Source of the DNA: Larimichthys crocea
Taxonomy: Eukaryota; Chordata; Actinopteri; Sciaenidae
Reading direction: 5' to 3'
NCBI RefSeq assembly: GCF_000972845.2
Contig: NC_040022.1
Span: forward strand, 4,319,501-4,383,500
DNA: 64,000 nucleotides
Positions within the stretch are counted from its first letter, which is position 1, and each line of letters begins with the position of its first letter. The notes beneath the pieces are model-generated. The model was not told where the DNA came from. It searched no databases and saw nothing but the letters and a program-made list of their open reading frames with translations. Position numbers and translations under genes: made by a program. Of this stretch, positions 47,121-58,730 are shown one piece after another.

Positions 47121-47172
47121 TTGAAGTCAGTCTCTAGTGGCCGTTAGAAGAACTGCAGTTTAAGACACTTTA
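47121..47172 (+). mobile_element. Fragment of the 'GAACTGCAGTTT' dispersed repeat
   Basis: Carries CTCTAGTGGCCGTTAGAAG then AACTGCAGTTTAAGACACTT, corresponding to 17530-17580 in the longest copy. Confidence 0.5.
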
Positions 47173-47559
47173 GCTTTGGTATCATGATACAAAAGTTGCG
47201 GTCACTGCTTGAACAAATAGTTATTACTAGTTAAATAAATATAAAATGTTCAAACATACAATTGGTCAGAAGCTGGAGGTCAAAGCAGCTATGTAATATT
47301 TCCGTGTACACAGAATGTTGATATGAGGCAACAGTGGAGAGCAGAGGAGACTGGAGGGGATTTTCCTGCTGGCTCGCTGCTATCAGCCGTCTCCGATAAG
47401 ACGCTGTCAGCTCGAACACTCTTATCTACACAACACATTTACACCCGAGCTACGGCAGAGGAGAAGGGCCACGAAGGACAACGCTATTCCGTGCTTACCA
47501 AGATACCATGAAGAGATTCAAACCAGCAAACAAGTATTGCAAGTTGCGAATAAATTGAT

Positions 47560-47770
47560 CCGCACAAGTTGCACTGGGTAACATGTTCCTTCAGAACCAT
47601 GAACACACACACTATAGTTTATTCAGACTCACTCCCACACACATAAAGCACTCTGCTGCCCTAAATACTCACTCAGCCCTGAATGTGGATTAATCCACTG
47701 CTTAAAATAGTCCCAAATATATGCACTGTTTCCTTTTGTTTGAGTAGAGTTTGGTAAAACAAAAACTACA
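47560..47770 (+). mobile_element. Dispersed repeat with GTGGATTAATCCAC palindrome, copy 2
   Basis: Contains CACACACTATAGTTTATTC, AATACTCACTCAGCCCTGAA, TGTGGATTAATCCACTGC, AAAATAGTCCC and TTTTGTTTGAGTAGAGTTTG, colinear with copy 1 at 20010-20250. Confidence 0.6.
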
Positions 47771-48217
47771 AAAAGCAACTGTTTTAAGAAATCACTCAAA
47801 TCACTTTTTAAAAAGAAAACATGAAAGTGGCCTGGAACTGAGAGTTGGATCATTTCATTTTATTTAATTTAGCTGCGATTTCTTCAGTGGAATTTCATCA
47901 GCTGGTTTTATTCAGCAAAGTGAAGTGGAAACACCTTGATATAAATAAATTGAACAGAAAAAAAAACTCAGGAAACAGAGCTCTTATTTAAATAAACACA
48001 TACTGTACAGTCTTCTACTGGTGGCAACACTTTCCAGTTACTTATTATCAAAGTAAATATCCCCGAAATTCATCATAATGATATTTCTTAAAAAAGACTT
48101 TTCCAAAGTGTATTCTTTTTAAAACGTGAAACACTGAAACGATACCTTCTTTTTAGAAGAGGTATTGACTTTGTGTTTCAAAGTTTTTCCTACTCACTTC
48201 AGTGAATGTACAGTTTT

Positions 48218-48262
48218 CTTGGAGCTGACATCCAGTGGTGAGTATGAAGAACTGCAGTTTCT
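48218..48262 (+). mobile_element. Fragment of the 'GAACTGCAGTTT' dispersed repeat
   Basis: GGAGCTGACATCCAGTGGTG then GAAGAACTGCAGTTTCTC, diverged from the copy at 17530-17580. Confidence 0.45.
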
Positions 48263-50015
48263 CAATAGCAGTAGCTACTGTGACAGCACGATTGCCTAAC
48301 TACTGTTGGTAGTACTGACAATATTAGCTGGTATTTACCTTTGAATTGTCTCAGTGTGGCGCTGACTGCCTTGAGCTGAAACAATCGGTCAATTAATCAA
48401 TTAATAAATCATAACAAATATTCCAAATATCGTTTCCAGCTTTTAAAATTTGAATGTTTTATTAACCATGGAATATTTGGACATCTTGGACAAGCAATTT
48501 GAATATGTCAACATGGACTCCTGGAACTTATGATGGACATTTATTTTACTTTTCTGGAATTTTAAATGACTCATTAATTAAAATAGATAACTAGCTAATT
48601 AATCAGTATAAAAATACTCATTAATTGCAGCCTTGGACAGTTTGATGTTGTGTTTCTGCTCTTTAAAGCTTGATATACTGTATGGATCAACAAGGGCAAG
48701 TAAATATAGCAAGCAAAAATGGATTTATGTGTGCTGAGCGCAAAAATTACATAAGCCAAAAAGCAAACTAATCTTTAAACAGCCACTGTTTCAATGTTAG
48801 AACTGAACTTTCACAGACAAAAACAATGTCAGGATAAAAAGTAATATGCATGTACTCACAATCTTCCAGTGTTGTATCATGACAAAGTAAGTAATACAGA
48901 AGTTCTCGTCCATTTCCTACTGCCAGCTTGTAAAAAAAATGTGATCAGTGGTTCTTTGCTTCAGTGACGCTGTAGGTTTCCCCTAGCATCAAGTCTTGCA
49001 TGTGCTGAACTCTGTGGTTTTGTTTAATAATTATTTATTTAACAATGCACATGCTGTCGCAGTTAGGTTTAGGAAATGATTGTACCTGAGACCTTTTCTG
49101 CTGATACTGCACCGTCATACATACATGACCCTGACACACTGTGCTCTCATGCTCACACTCATGCGTTGGCATGAGACTGTCCTGAATCTTCTCTACTTTC
49201 TCATATATATATTGACTGGCCATCAGAAATTAATCCTCTCTAGTAATCAATGACATCACATTATTAAGAGATACAGGCTTTGAAAGGTAGCTTCAGTGGA
49301 CACTGTCCTCCCTATTCAACACGTGCTGGAAACAGATATGTCAGTGTTTGCTTCCACTGCTGCTGGACATCATCCAGGACCTCACGGTTCACAATGCTGT
49401 GCCAGCTCGGAGGGTCGGGTGGTGGGTTGGTATGTGGCACGTCTGATTGTTATGCAACACACTGGAGACACAGACCTTCAACTATGTTTGCCTTTCTGTA
49501 CATTGCTTCCACAGATCGGGCGCTTTCTTGATTAACAGTACTGATCAGCAGATTGGTTTAAATGTAGTTTTGCTTTTAGATTTTTAATAAAATCACATAT
49601 CAACGACCACAAAATCCAGTGGTTTGTCCATTTTGCTTTCACACCTCAAACAAACCGTACCTTGAACATCAGAGGTCCATTGACAACTTTCACACCATCT
49701 CAACCAAACAGTTGGCGGTGCTGTATCAAAGAACTCATAGTTACGTATCCCTACCACTACATAAACAATAGTTCATTTTCCATCACGACAACCTTTCGTT
49801 TACTTTACACACACACACTGTAGGTGCACTGTAAAAAGGAAAAGCTGTCAAAACTTTGGACTGATATCAGAAAATGTGTCATTGAATGTAATTCCAGTTT
49901 TGCAGCCATCCGTGTTCTTGTCTGCTGACAGGTTTTCATCGTCACACTGATTCAGGTTTCTCTGCCAGATTCTAACTCCTTTGTGTGTTTCACCCTCCAG
50001 ATGATATTAATGCTC

Positions 50016-50018
50016 TTT

Positions 50019-50070
<52 letters not shown>

Positions 50071-50080
50071 TCATTCTTTC
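50016..50080. repeat. (TTTC)n microsatellite
   Basis: About 15 tandem TTTC units, a pure pyrimidine strand. The Lys/Glu/Arg-rich open frame on the opposite strand is a repeat artefact. Confidence 0.95.
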
Positions 50081-52465
50081 TTCGTGTATTTCTTGCTTGC
50101 TTGCTAGTGAACCAACTTGTGTTGACAGAAGAGTATCACAGACTGTCTTTCCTGGCAACAACCTGCAGGCATGAGGTCTGTTTTCTAAAGAAACAGTCGG
50201 GCGTCTGTCTGCCACTCTGTCTGCAGAGGTGTGTTCCCTTTCTATGACCTTCACGGTATTTCTTACAGTACAGCACCTTATGCATAAACAACCAGTCATC
50301 TATTAGATTGCATATATTGTATTACCTATAGCTGTTACAGACAGTGTGGAGGACCAGAAGATGTTACATCACCTATAAGAGCTCTCTTATTGTTAGATTC
50401 ATGGCTGCAGCGCTTCCACAAGTCTCAGACAGAAGCTTAAAAATTGGCCACTGTTTAGCAGGCTGACCACTCAGCAGTCTGTTTACTGGTTGTTAATTGG
50501 TGCAGTTGGATTGACTGACAATTGTCTGTGTTGGTCCCTTGGCAAATACCAGTAAATCCTGTGGAATGGCTCTTTATTGACCCATTAGAGAAAGACAGCA
50601 GAGGGGTTCATCAACACACACATACACACAGTGATTTGGGTGAGGTGTGTATCCTCCAAGGCTCCTACCTTACAACTCAATATACAGTTGTGTTGTGTGT
50701 GATGGGACCAACACTGTGTATTGATGCAGCCCTCAGAGGCTGAAGCATTGATCATAAGCCTCTGCCTCACCTAAAGAACACATGGTCACTTTGCCATGTG
50801 CAGAGGTGTAGTGCTGTTTGCTGTATACGTGCATGTGCAGGGTTAAGTTTCAGCGCATTTCGGGTTACAAACAAGGTTATGTAACGTCTACCTGCGATGG
50901 CACATTTAGATACATTAGTCAACAGTAATTGATCACATGATAATTGCTTGACTTCATGAATAGTTTCATCACGTTAAAAATACAAGATCTGGCTAAGTAG
51001 TATAGATGACACCATTGATGTTGTAGCTCGTAATTAGCATGGCATTTAGAGGTATGGACTAATGAACACATGCAGTTTGTGTTTTGAATGATTTACTTAC
51101 TTTTGCTCTGCAAATGAAGCCACGTGGGAAACATCCATTGTGAGTTAAAGTTGCAGTGCATGCAGAGGTCGAGCTCATCCAACAGACGAGGCTATGAAAA
51201 CGTACAGTAAGCAAGCGTTGATTGCAACACAAGCTGGCCACGTGTCACGTTTTTTATTCATCACAAATAAAAGAAATTATGAATTATTTTGACATGTTGA
51301 TGTTGGCTAGCTGGACAAAATTCACTATGCTGCTCAACGGCTACCAGCAGCTATTGAAAACTGTTAAGGTGGAATGTTTTCTTGTTACTCAATGCATGAG
51401 TTGACATCATAAATCAATTAAGTGTCAATTTGGCAAATTTGAACGTTCCATTTGTTTTCATTGGTTCTCTTGCATGACATATGCTCTACTGATGATAGTT
51501 GGGTTTTTTTTTGAAGTGGGGTTGTATGATGTTATGTTATGTTATGTATGATGTATCCATGTTAGGTGTGTTAGTAGATGATGGTCAGCGAGCTCCCACT
51601 TTGAAGAAGCAGACAGAAGATCTGGCAAAAAAGTAGAGCAAAGCACTGCTGTGGACAGTGTCAGCAGAAAAACCTTCTTAGCCACATAAAAAAAAAACTC
51701 CCTGCTTTACTTGCCATCAGACAGCCCTTTCCCTCGACACCACATTGTCTCACTTATGCCTATTCCTGTGCCTAAACCCAATTGTGCAGTGCACAGGTAT
51801 TACGCTGGAGACCTGACAGAAAGGTAAGGTGGCTAAAGCACATTTTTCTGCTGACCCATGTCCACAGCAGTGCATAGCCCTGCTTCCGTGCCAGGTTTCT
51901 GTCCGCTTCCCCAAACTGGGACTGCCGTCTATTGTAAGTAACACACTGACTATGCATAAGTGCCTCTTACAACTTCAAAAAAGTTGAGCTATCCCTTTAA
52001 GTGTTTCAAAATGTTTATGAATTTCATCCGGATTATGCAAACGAGGAATATTCTCTTGCCAGAGCGCTCCAGCAGAAAGTACACCTGCGAATTAGTGGCT
52101 GTTAACAAACACACACACACACAGAAGAAAAAAGAGAGGCATGGAAATGCTTCCCTCTCTGTGCACATGTGTGAGTAACACACACAGCATGTACACAGCT
52201 GAACCGTGGTTGACTGTTTTTTCAGCCATGACCCTGACCTGATCTTCACCATGCTCTCTTTAAACCTGATCCCTCTCACAGTGGGCGGCCATTTTAGCTC
52301 AGAGTAAAGGAAGGGGGGGTGGAGGCACCTTGACAAATTGTTCAGGTCCCAAAACACCTGAAACAAGTTACACTTGTAGATAGTAAAGCAGAGGTAGTTA
52401 TTTGAAGAGATTTACAGTGAATCCTATAGTGTTTAACCGAACAGAACCTTATCTAGCATTTCATA

Positions 52466-52478
52466 AGGTCAAAGGTCA
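52466..52478 (+). promoter_or_regulatory. Perfect DR1 nuclear-receptor-type site
   Basis: AGGTCA-A-AGGTCA, two perfect half-sites with a 1-base spacer, the type used by RXR homodimers, HNF4, PPAR/RXR and COUP-TF. It lies about 6.3 kb 3' of the hoxb2a stop. Match seen; function unknown. Confidence 0.4.
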
Positions 52479-55400
52479 TGGCCTTGGGAAAATGTAAGAT
52501 GATGTCATATATCTTGTAGCTAATCTAAAACCATCACATTACCATATTAGCTGAACATAATGTGACTCTGATTGCACGATAACACCAGTTTTTGGACAAA
52601 CCCCTTTTTGTTGAAACTTTCGGACTCGTCCTGCTGGCGTCCTGAGTTCCCCTTCCATACTAACAGAGAGCTTTTATCCCTGAAGCCTGATGTGGTCAAA
52701 GTGCAAGATGAAGTCCTCTGTGGAGCTTGTCAGTCAGAAACTGACACTTGTTCAAAATGATTGTTTCTGGCACTTTTTAGATGATCTGTTTTACGTCCTC
52801 GTCATGACACTCTGTCAGCCCTGATGTCGTGAATACATAAATGCTGTCTTACGTTGGGGCCAATAGGAACGCCTGCTCATATTGTTTGTTGCAGTCTATT
52901 TGAAATAAAAATTCAGTCGCTGATTTTATTTTCATTTTGTTTTAACATTTACATGAATATAAATGGAATCCGAAATTGGAAATCTGCAAATTCATAAACA
53001 AGAAGTCCACATTCCATGCCGTGCTCGGGCAGCAAGACATGGCATGTCAGCAAACTTCACTTAGTACAAAAGTCTGAATCACACTGTTTCCAGAAAGAAA
53101 AAGAGAACCTGAGAGAGGCGTAGCAACACTGGTACCTGCTTTGTGTACCTGCTACATCTTGAAAAGTTGGCCTGTGCCAAACATTTTTAATTTCAGATGC
53201 CATTAGGCAATCTGACTACATAGTGGAGTACTAACAAACATATGTTAGACAGGGGTCTGTGATTTTATTCAATTCTATTTATAGGATAAGACACAATCTC
53301 TCTACACCTGGCTAAGAACATAAACACACAGCTGAAGTTGTCACTAAACAATTATTGGTTAATAAATATTTAAATATACTACACTATACACTATTCTGAT
53401 TCTAATATTTGATTATGTCTGATATTGCTCATCTACAAAAAAGTTTAATTAACTCATTAGAAAATCTGTTTCTTCCAGAATGTATGAACATGCAAATATT
53501 GTTTATTCCCAAAGTTTACCTGCTGGACACAAAATGTCTCCTTCTTCACTGATAGGTCCACTCCGGTTGTGTGTGTAAGACCTGTGAGGTTTCAGGTATC
53601 CACATTGTAAATATGGTTGTGATTGGCTTCAAACTAGTTATGTTATTAGTGATGAGTCCTGCTGGTGTTTCTACATGTTGATTCAGGTTTAAGGTGAAAA
53701 CAAAGATCATCCTGAAAAGTGAAGCTGAACGATAAGATCAACACATTTGTGAGAGATTTTAATCATTCTTCAATAATAAGCCATTATAAAAAGTTATGAA
53801 AAATATGTTCGACTGGTGTTTATCCTTTCTATCATCAGTAGACCTTTGATATCTATCTATTCTCACTTTCTAATAAGCCAAGTATTCAATTGTAAATGTT
53901 AATAATTCATAAATAAAGTCGTTTTTAATAATTTATTAAGATGTTAAGTCAAATAGATGGTTCACAATTAGGCAAAGCAAAAGTTACCAATCAGTCTCTT
54001 AATAAAGGTGCTCTATTAGGAAATGGTGTCAGTGGTTTGCTTTTTTGTGTTGAGAAGTCCCTTCCTTTCCGGTGGACTACCATGGATCTTATTTTGGAAA
54101 AGATATGAATGGTACTCAATGGTGAGAATCAACATTTTAATCCCATTTGAATTATGCCGTGAATATCTGTGATTAGCAAGACTGACCTACAGCTTTCAAC
54201 ATGTCCAGATTTTTGGTGATTTTCACCTCTTTTAATACTTTTCCCCCCCTTTGTTATGCAAGAAAAATGTGAATGAGCCAAGTTGATATCTTTGTTCCTG
54301 TTATGCAGAATGAAAGATGTTCACTGAGCGGTTTTCCACAGAACTAAATGGTACTTTACCATCTTTACGTCAGACTGACTTTCTTGACTTGCAAAATTAG
54401 GTTTAAAATGAACAGACATCATAAGTGTAATTCATGACATGTGATTTGTTTCTCACCATTGACTACCATGCATTTTTTTTTTCTGAAACAAGCTCTGGTA
54501 GGGCACACCGGAAGAGGAGGGGCTTTGCCTCTCTATATGCTGATACAGTATGAGACCTACCATGATGTGACAGCTCTTCCATTCCTGTTTTATCCGACCA
54601 CTTTGACTTGCAGGTTGCAACTTATGTCAGCAGCAGTACTGTCTGTGTGTCTGAGGGTAAAGTTTCCTCTTGACGCCCAGGATGATAAAAATCCGCTGCT
54701 CACATATTTCACCACTGCTACTAAGTGGGTGATCTATCACGCCTGAGTTATGCAATATCACACGCACACACACACAGGCAGAAATCATAACAGTGATGGT
54801 GACGGTGATGCAAGAGATAAAGGTGCAGTCCGCGTATTACAGCATGGCAGCAGGTCGACAGGCGGTGACAGCCAGGAGAGAGAGAGATTACTGGAACACA
54901 CGCACACACAATCTCTCCCTCACACACACATACAGACACTCAGAAGGTGAGATATGTCTCCCAGCATAGAGATGTACTCTGCTGTAATCTCTTTGTCTAC
55001 AAGATACACTTAGATGGATGGTTAAGGGACAGAGAGAGAGAGAGAGAGTGTTGCAGTGTATGCTGTGTGTTCAGTTTGATAAACCCACTGCCACATATTG
55101 AAACACTATTCATATGAGCTTAATATATAGTTAATATGCCTGTTTGGTTCTATGTTTTTAGGCTTTAATCTTTTTAAAAATCTTTTTTAAAAATCTTTTT
55201 TTTTTACATTGTAACATATAAGGTATTCACAGTCTTCCTTCTTTTGTAAACTTAAACTGCGGCTAATAAGACCAATCACTTCATTTATCATAGTCCTAGG
55301 GGATGTTCGAAGGTTTATTGCTGTTTTTTATTCTACCAAGAAGTCTCCATTTGCTGTGGCTCTGCAAAAAAACAACCAAATGAAAACACTGTTCAGGGAA

Positions 55401-55760
55401 ACAAAATACATTTTGTACTGGAAAGTTTGTGAAAGCGTGAAGAAGATGACCTGTCAACTTGTAGGCCAATATTTTTAGAATGTGGCTGAACTGTTCAGAA
55501 GTCATTCACACTAGGCTGAGAGCCAGTCACATTGCAATACAAACCAGCTTCAAGTGTGGTCTGGCCAATCCGATATCACACTACAGGCATTTGCACATGA
55601 ATGTAAACATAAACATGTTTGTTCTTATCTAAACAATATATCATAGAGATAAGATATTATTACAGTAACAATGAGCTTTCTTACCAACAGATAAATGGGC
55701 AGATTAGGTGCAGGAAATAGTTTAAATCTGGTTTGAAGTTAATCAAATGTGCCTTAGATC

Positions 55761-55842
55761 AGTGGAGTTCCCCATGGTCCCATACTGGGACCACTTGTTT
55801 TCTATCTATATGTTGCTACTAGTTCATGTTATACACTGATCT
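55761..55842 (+). pseudogene. Non-LTR retrotransposon reverse-transcriptase relic
   Basis: The frame starting at 55764 reads GVPHGPILGPLVFYLYV before decaying. This is the conserved GVPQGS-LGPLLF-LY motif of LINE reverse transcriptases, just upstream of where the catalytic YADD would be. Only about 25 codons are recognisable before a stop, so it is a dead fragment, probably L2-like. The surrounding 55500-55760 may belong to the same copy but I cannot confirm it. Confidence 0.6.
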
Positions 55843-57082
55843 AATATTGATTTTCATCTTTATAGGAAATAGGTTTTTTTTTTTTCATTAACTTTTCCAT
55901 AGTGACCATGTCAATGAGTCAATAGGCTCAGTGACTACAGTAGAGTTAGTAAAAGATTATACCAGACTGATCCAAAATGAGGTAAAACACTTACAAACAT
56001 TAACATTTTATTGACCATGCCTGGACCAGCTCCTGAATACATATAGGACTCTGGCCTTTTCGTGGTCTGAAGAACTGAAGGTGATTACACCTTTGCCATG
56101 GGACGCCTAACATAGGCCTGTGTAAAGAAATTGAGTTAGCCATACACACACACACACACGCACGCAGTGCTGTTTGCTGTTTGAGAAAATAGACTAAATC
56201 ACATACACATGTGATTAAAGAGAGTTTCATAAGAATCATATTTCATATGAAATTATACAAAACATCATCCTGCAGAACAGTGACATAAAACTCAGTAGGC
56301 CCAGAACATAGTAGAATGGTGTATTTTCTGGTGGTGGTGAGTGGAGAGTGGGGTTGCCTCTACTGCAATGATCAAACATTAATCATCTGAATGATTTGGT
56401 TACATGCTGGGCCACAGTTTAAGGATTCCATGGGAATATGAGCTCTTTAATGTTTAAATGAGGGCCAGGTGAAGAAGCGAGGATTCCCCTCTGTTTGTAG
56501 TTAAGAAAAAAAAATTACTATGACCGGGGGTTCACCCTCTTCAGTACAACTCACTTATGTTATTTCCAGTCTGTGAGTTACATATTCAGCTTCTTAACTC
56601 AATACAATATTTTATTTCATTACCTGCACCATACATGTGTGAGATGGTTTAATTAACAATATAGTATTATGAGTCCGGACCCTAAAATGTTTTGCAAATA
56701 TGTTTCTAAAGGGTCAAGAAAGTTTGTTTCTTAGAATCAAAGTTGTTTTATAATGGACATGCATTAAGCCATTATACTGACTATGAAACTGCAATATTAT
56801 AACTGAAATATTCAAATAATTCTTTTGTTGACGTTGGTCATTGGTGATTTAAAAATGCACGGGTAAGAAAAAACGTAAAATAAAACATGTATTTAATATA
56901 ATATAATAATATTTATTATTATGAATAATAGTAATAAAGTAAAGCGATTTGCTATTATGCTCCCTTGAATATGAAATATATATATAAAAAAAGGAAATAC
57001 CACATTTCTTTTTCGATTGATCTCTTCTCCTCTCTATCTATCTCTCACCCCACCCACACCACCACACTCACACACCCCACAC

Positions 57083-57084
<2 letters not shown>

Positions 57085-57120
<36 letters not shown>
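57085..57120. repeat. (CA)n microsatellite
   Basis: About 18 CA units preceded by a CACCCCAC-rich stretch. Confidence 0.9.
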
Positions 57121-57121
<1 letters not shown>

Positions 57122-58090
57122 CACGCTGTCACAGTGAGAGTCATCCTGTAATGGCTGCCACTGCTCATTGTTCCATCTCCGTTTGTCTTCAGCGCCATTT
57201 TGACCTCTGCAGGAGGAGGAGCGGCTAGTTAGCATCGTGTCCACACACACACTGATGGAGGCAGCTAACCGTGCTAACCCAGGCTTACTCCCCACTGAGC
57301 CAATGGGGAGAGAGTGAGTCCAGTCACTCCTGTACTCACACACTCCACACAGAGTGTGAGTCCTGCAACACACTCCGGTCTCCACACACTCCCACACTAC
57401 ACACCTGCTTACCTGCTGGGGGCTAGGCTAAACCTTAGCTTCTCCTCACCAGGCAAGGGGGCTAGCCATGCTAAGCTAACAGTGTGCTGTGACCTGCTCT
57501 TTTTTTTTTTATCAGCTCTGGAAAATATCTCCTTCTTTCTCAAAGACATTTTTCAGGGTTACTCTGTGGAAACACAGGAGCTGAACCATACTGGGCCGTG
57601 CCAGGCTAACAAGTCAGGCGGCTTAATCAGGCTACACAGGCTATTTATGTTGTACTGTGGAAACTAGCTGGTGCTGGCACTGTGAACCTGAAAAACTATG
57701 AAAAATATAGAGAAAAAAAATGATAAAATGGACAAATATTAAATTAAACACAAAAAATATATATCTTAACAATTAAAATAAAACAAACAAGCCTGGAATT
57801 ATAGGTTGTGGCTCATTGTAAAATTTTTTTTTGTTTTTACATGAATATACAAAATTATCATAGAGGCCTTAAAATATAATAGGAACACCAAGCCAAAATT
57901 ATATCATAAATACTAAATAATAATAATAGGTATGATAATAATTAGCTTTAAATTTGTATATATCAAATGTCACTGTGATAATGGTGTTAAATACATAAAC
58001 ATAATTATTTCAGCACTCCTTGAATTCACACAGCCTGGGCTGTAAAACAAAACGACATGGGCCACATTGTAAATGTTTGTGTGTTTTTTT

Positions 58091-58096
58091 TTTATT
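58091..58096 (-). terminator. Candidate hoxb2a poly(A) signal
   Basis: AATAAA on the minus strand about 640 bases beyond the hoxb2a stop, inside an AT-rich stretch. Several near variants lie around it, so the exact site used is uncertain. Confidence 0.35.
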
Positions 58097-58730
58097 ATTA
58101 TTATTCCACTATGAAAATATATGTACAATAAATAATTTGGATTTTCACTATTAAAGAATCTCAATAAATAAACTAGGGTCTAAAACTCGGGTCGTCAGCA
58201 GGACTCCTCTCTCCTCTGAGAGAGTGAATTCATTCTTCAGTTTAAATTTTCTTTTCTTTTCTTTTTTTTTTTAAAGAGCAGTCCAGCTCTCCGTGAACAG
58301 TTCCTGAGAAGTGATTTAAGGATCCATGAAGCTGCACCAGAACGGACTATAGAGAGGAAACAAATCCACGCATACTGAGAAAAGGGGAAAAAAAAAGAAA
58401 AATAAGAAGGTAATAAATACCTGAAATTTGGACAAAAGAGAGGAGAAAAAATCACAACGTTTCCATTGTGGGAAAAAAAATTCCTTCGATGTTTGAAATG
58501 AAAAAATCTCTAAATTACAGCCGCAAAGTAAAACCAGCAAAAAGACGGGGAAGAAAAAAAAACAGATTTAAAAACATAATTTTCATTCAGAAATGTTTCA
58601 GGAATGTTGCCGAGACGCTTTTTTAAACATCAGTCCTGGCCCACTGCTGTCTCCTCCGCTAGATTGTTCATCCACACACAGGCCGCAGGTCCACCCTCCA
58701 CTCCCAGCTCAGTGTTCGTCTGAACGGGCC

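Larger units (their letters stand above)
38831..58730. other. hoxb1a-hoxb2a intergenic region
   Basis: About 20 kb with no recognisable exon except the hoxb2a 3' UTR at its right end. It contains a DR2 retinoid site (41529-41542), a GATC-rich patch (40587-40750), a DR1 (52466-52478), several dispersed repeats (43300-43440, 45090-45245, 46493-46877, 47121-47172, 47560-47770, 48218-48262), a LINE reverse-transcriptase relic (55761-55842) and microsatellites. Stretches 39000-40500, 49500-51700 and 52900-54700 hold nothing I can name. Open frames here are short and unsupported. Confidence 0.6.

Noticed and set aside
46893..47520. Possible gene in open frames at 46893-47520
   Set aside because: Short frames overlapping dispersed repeats, without splice signals or domains.
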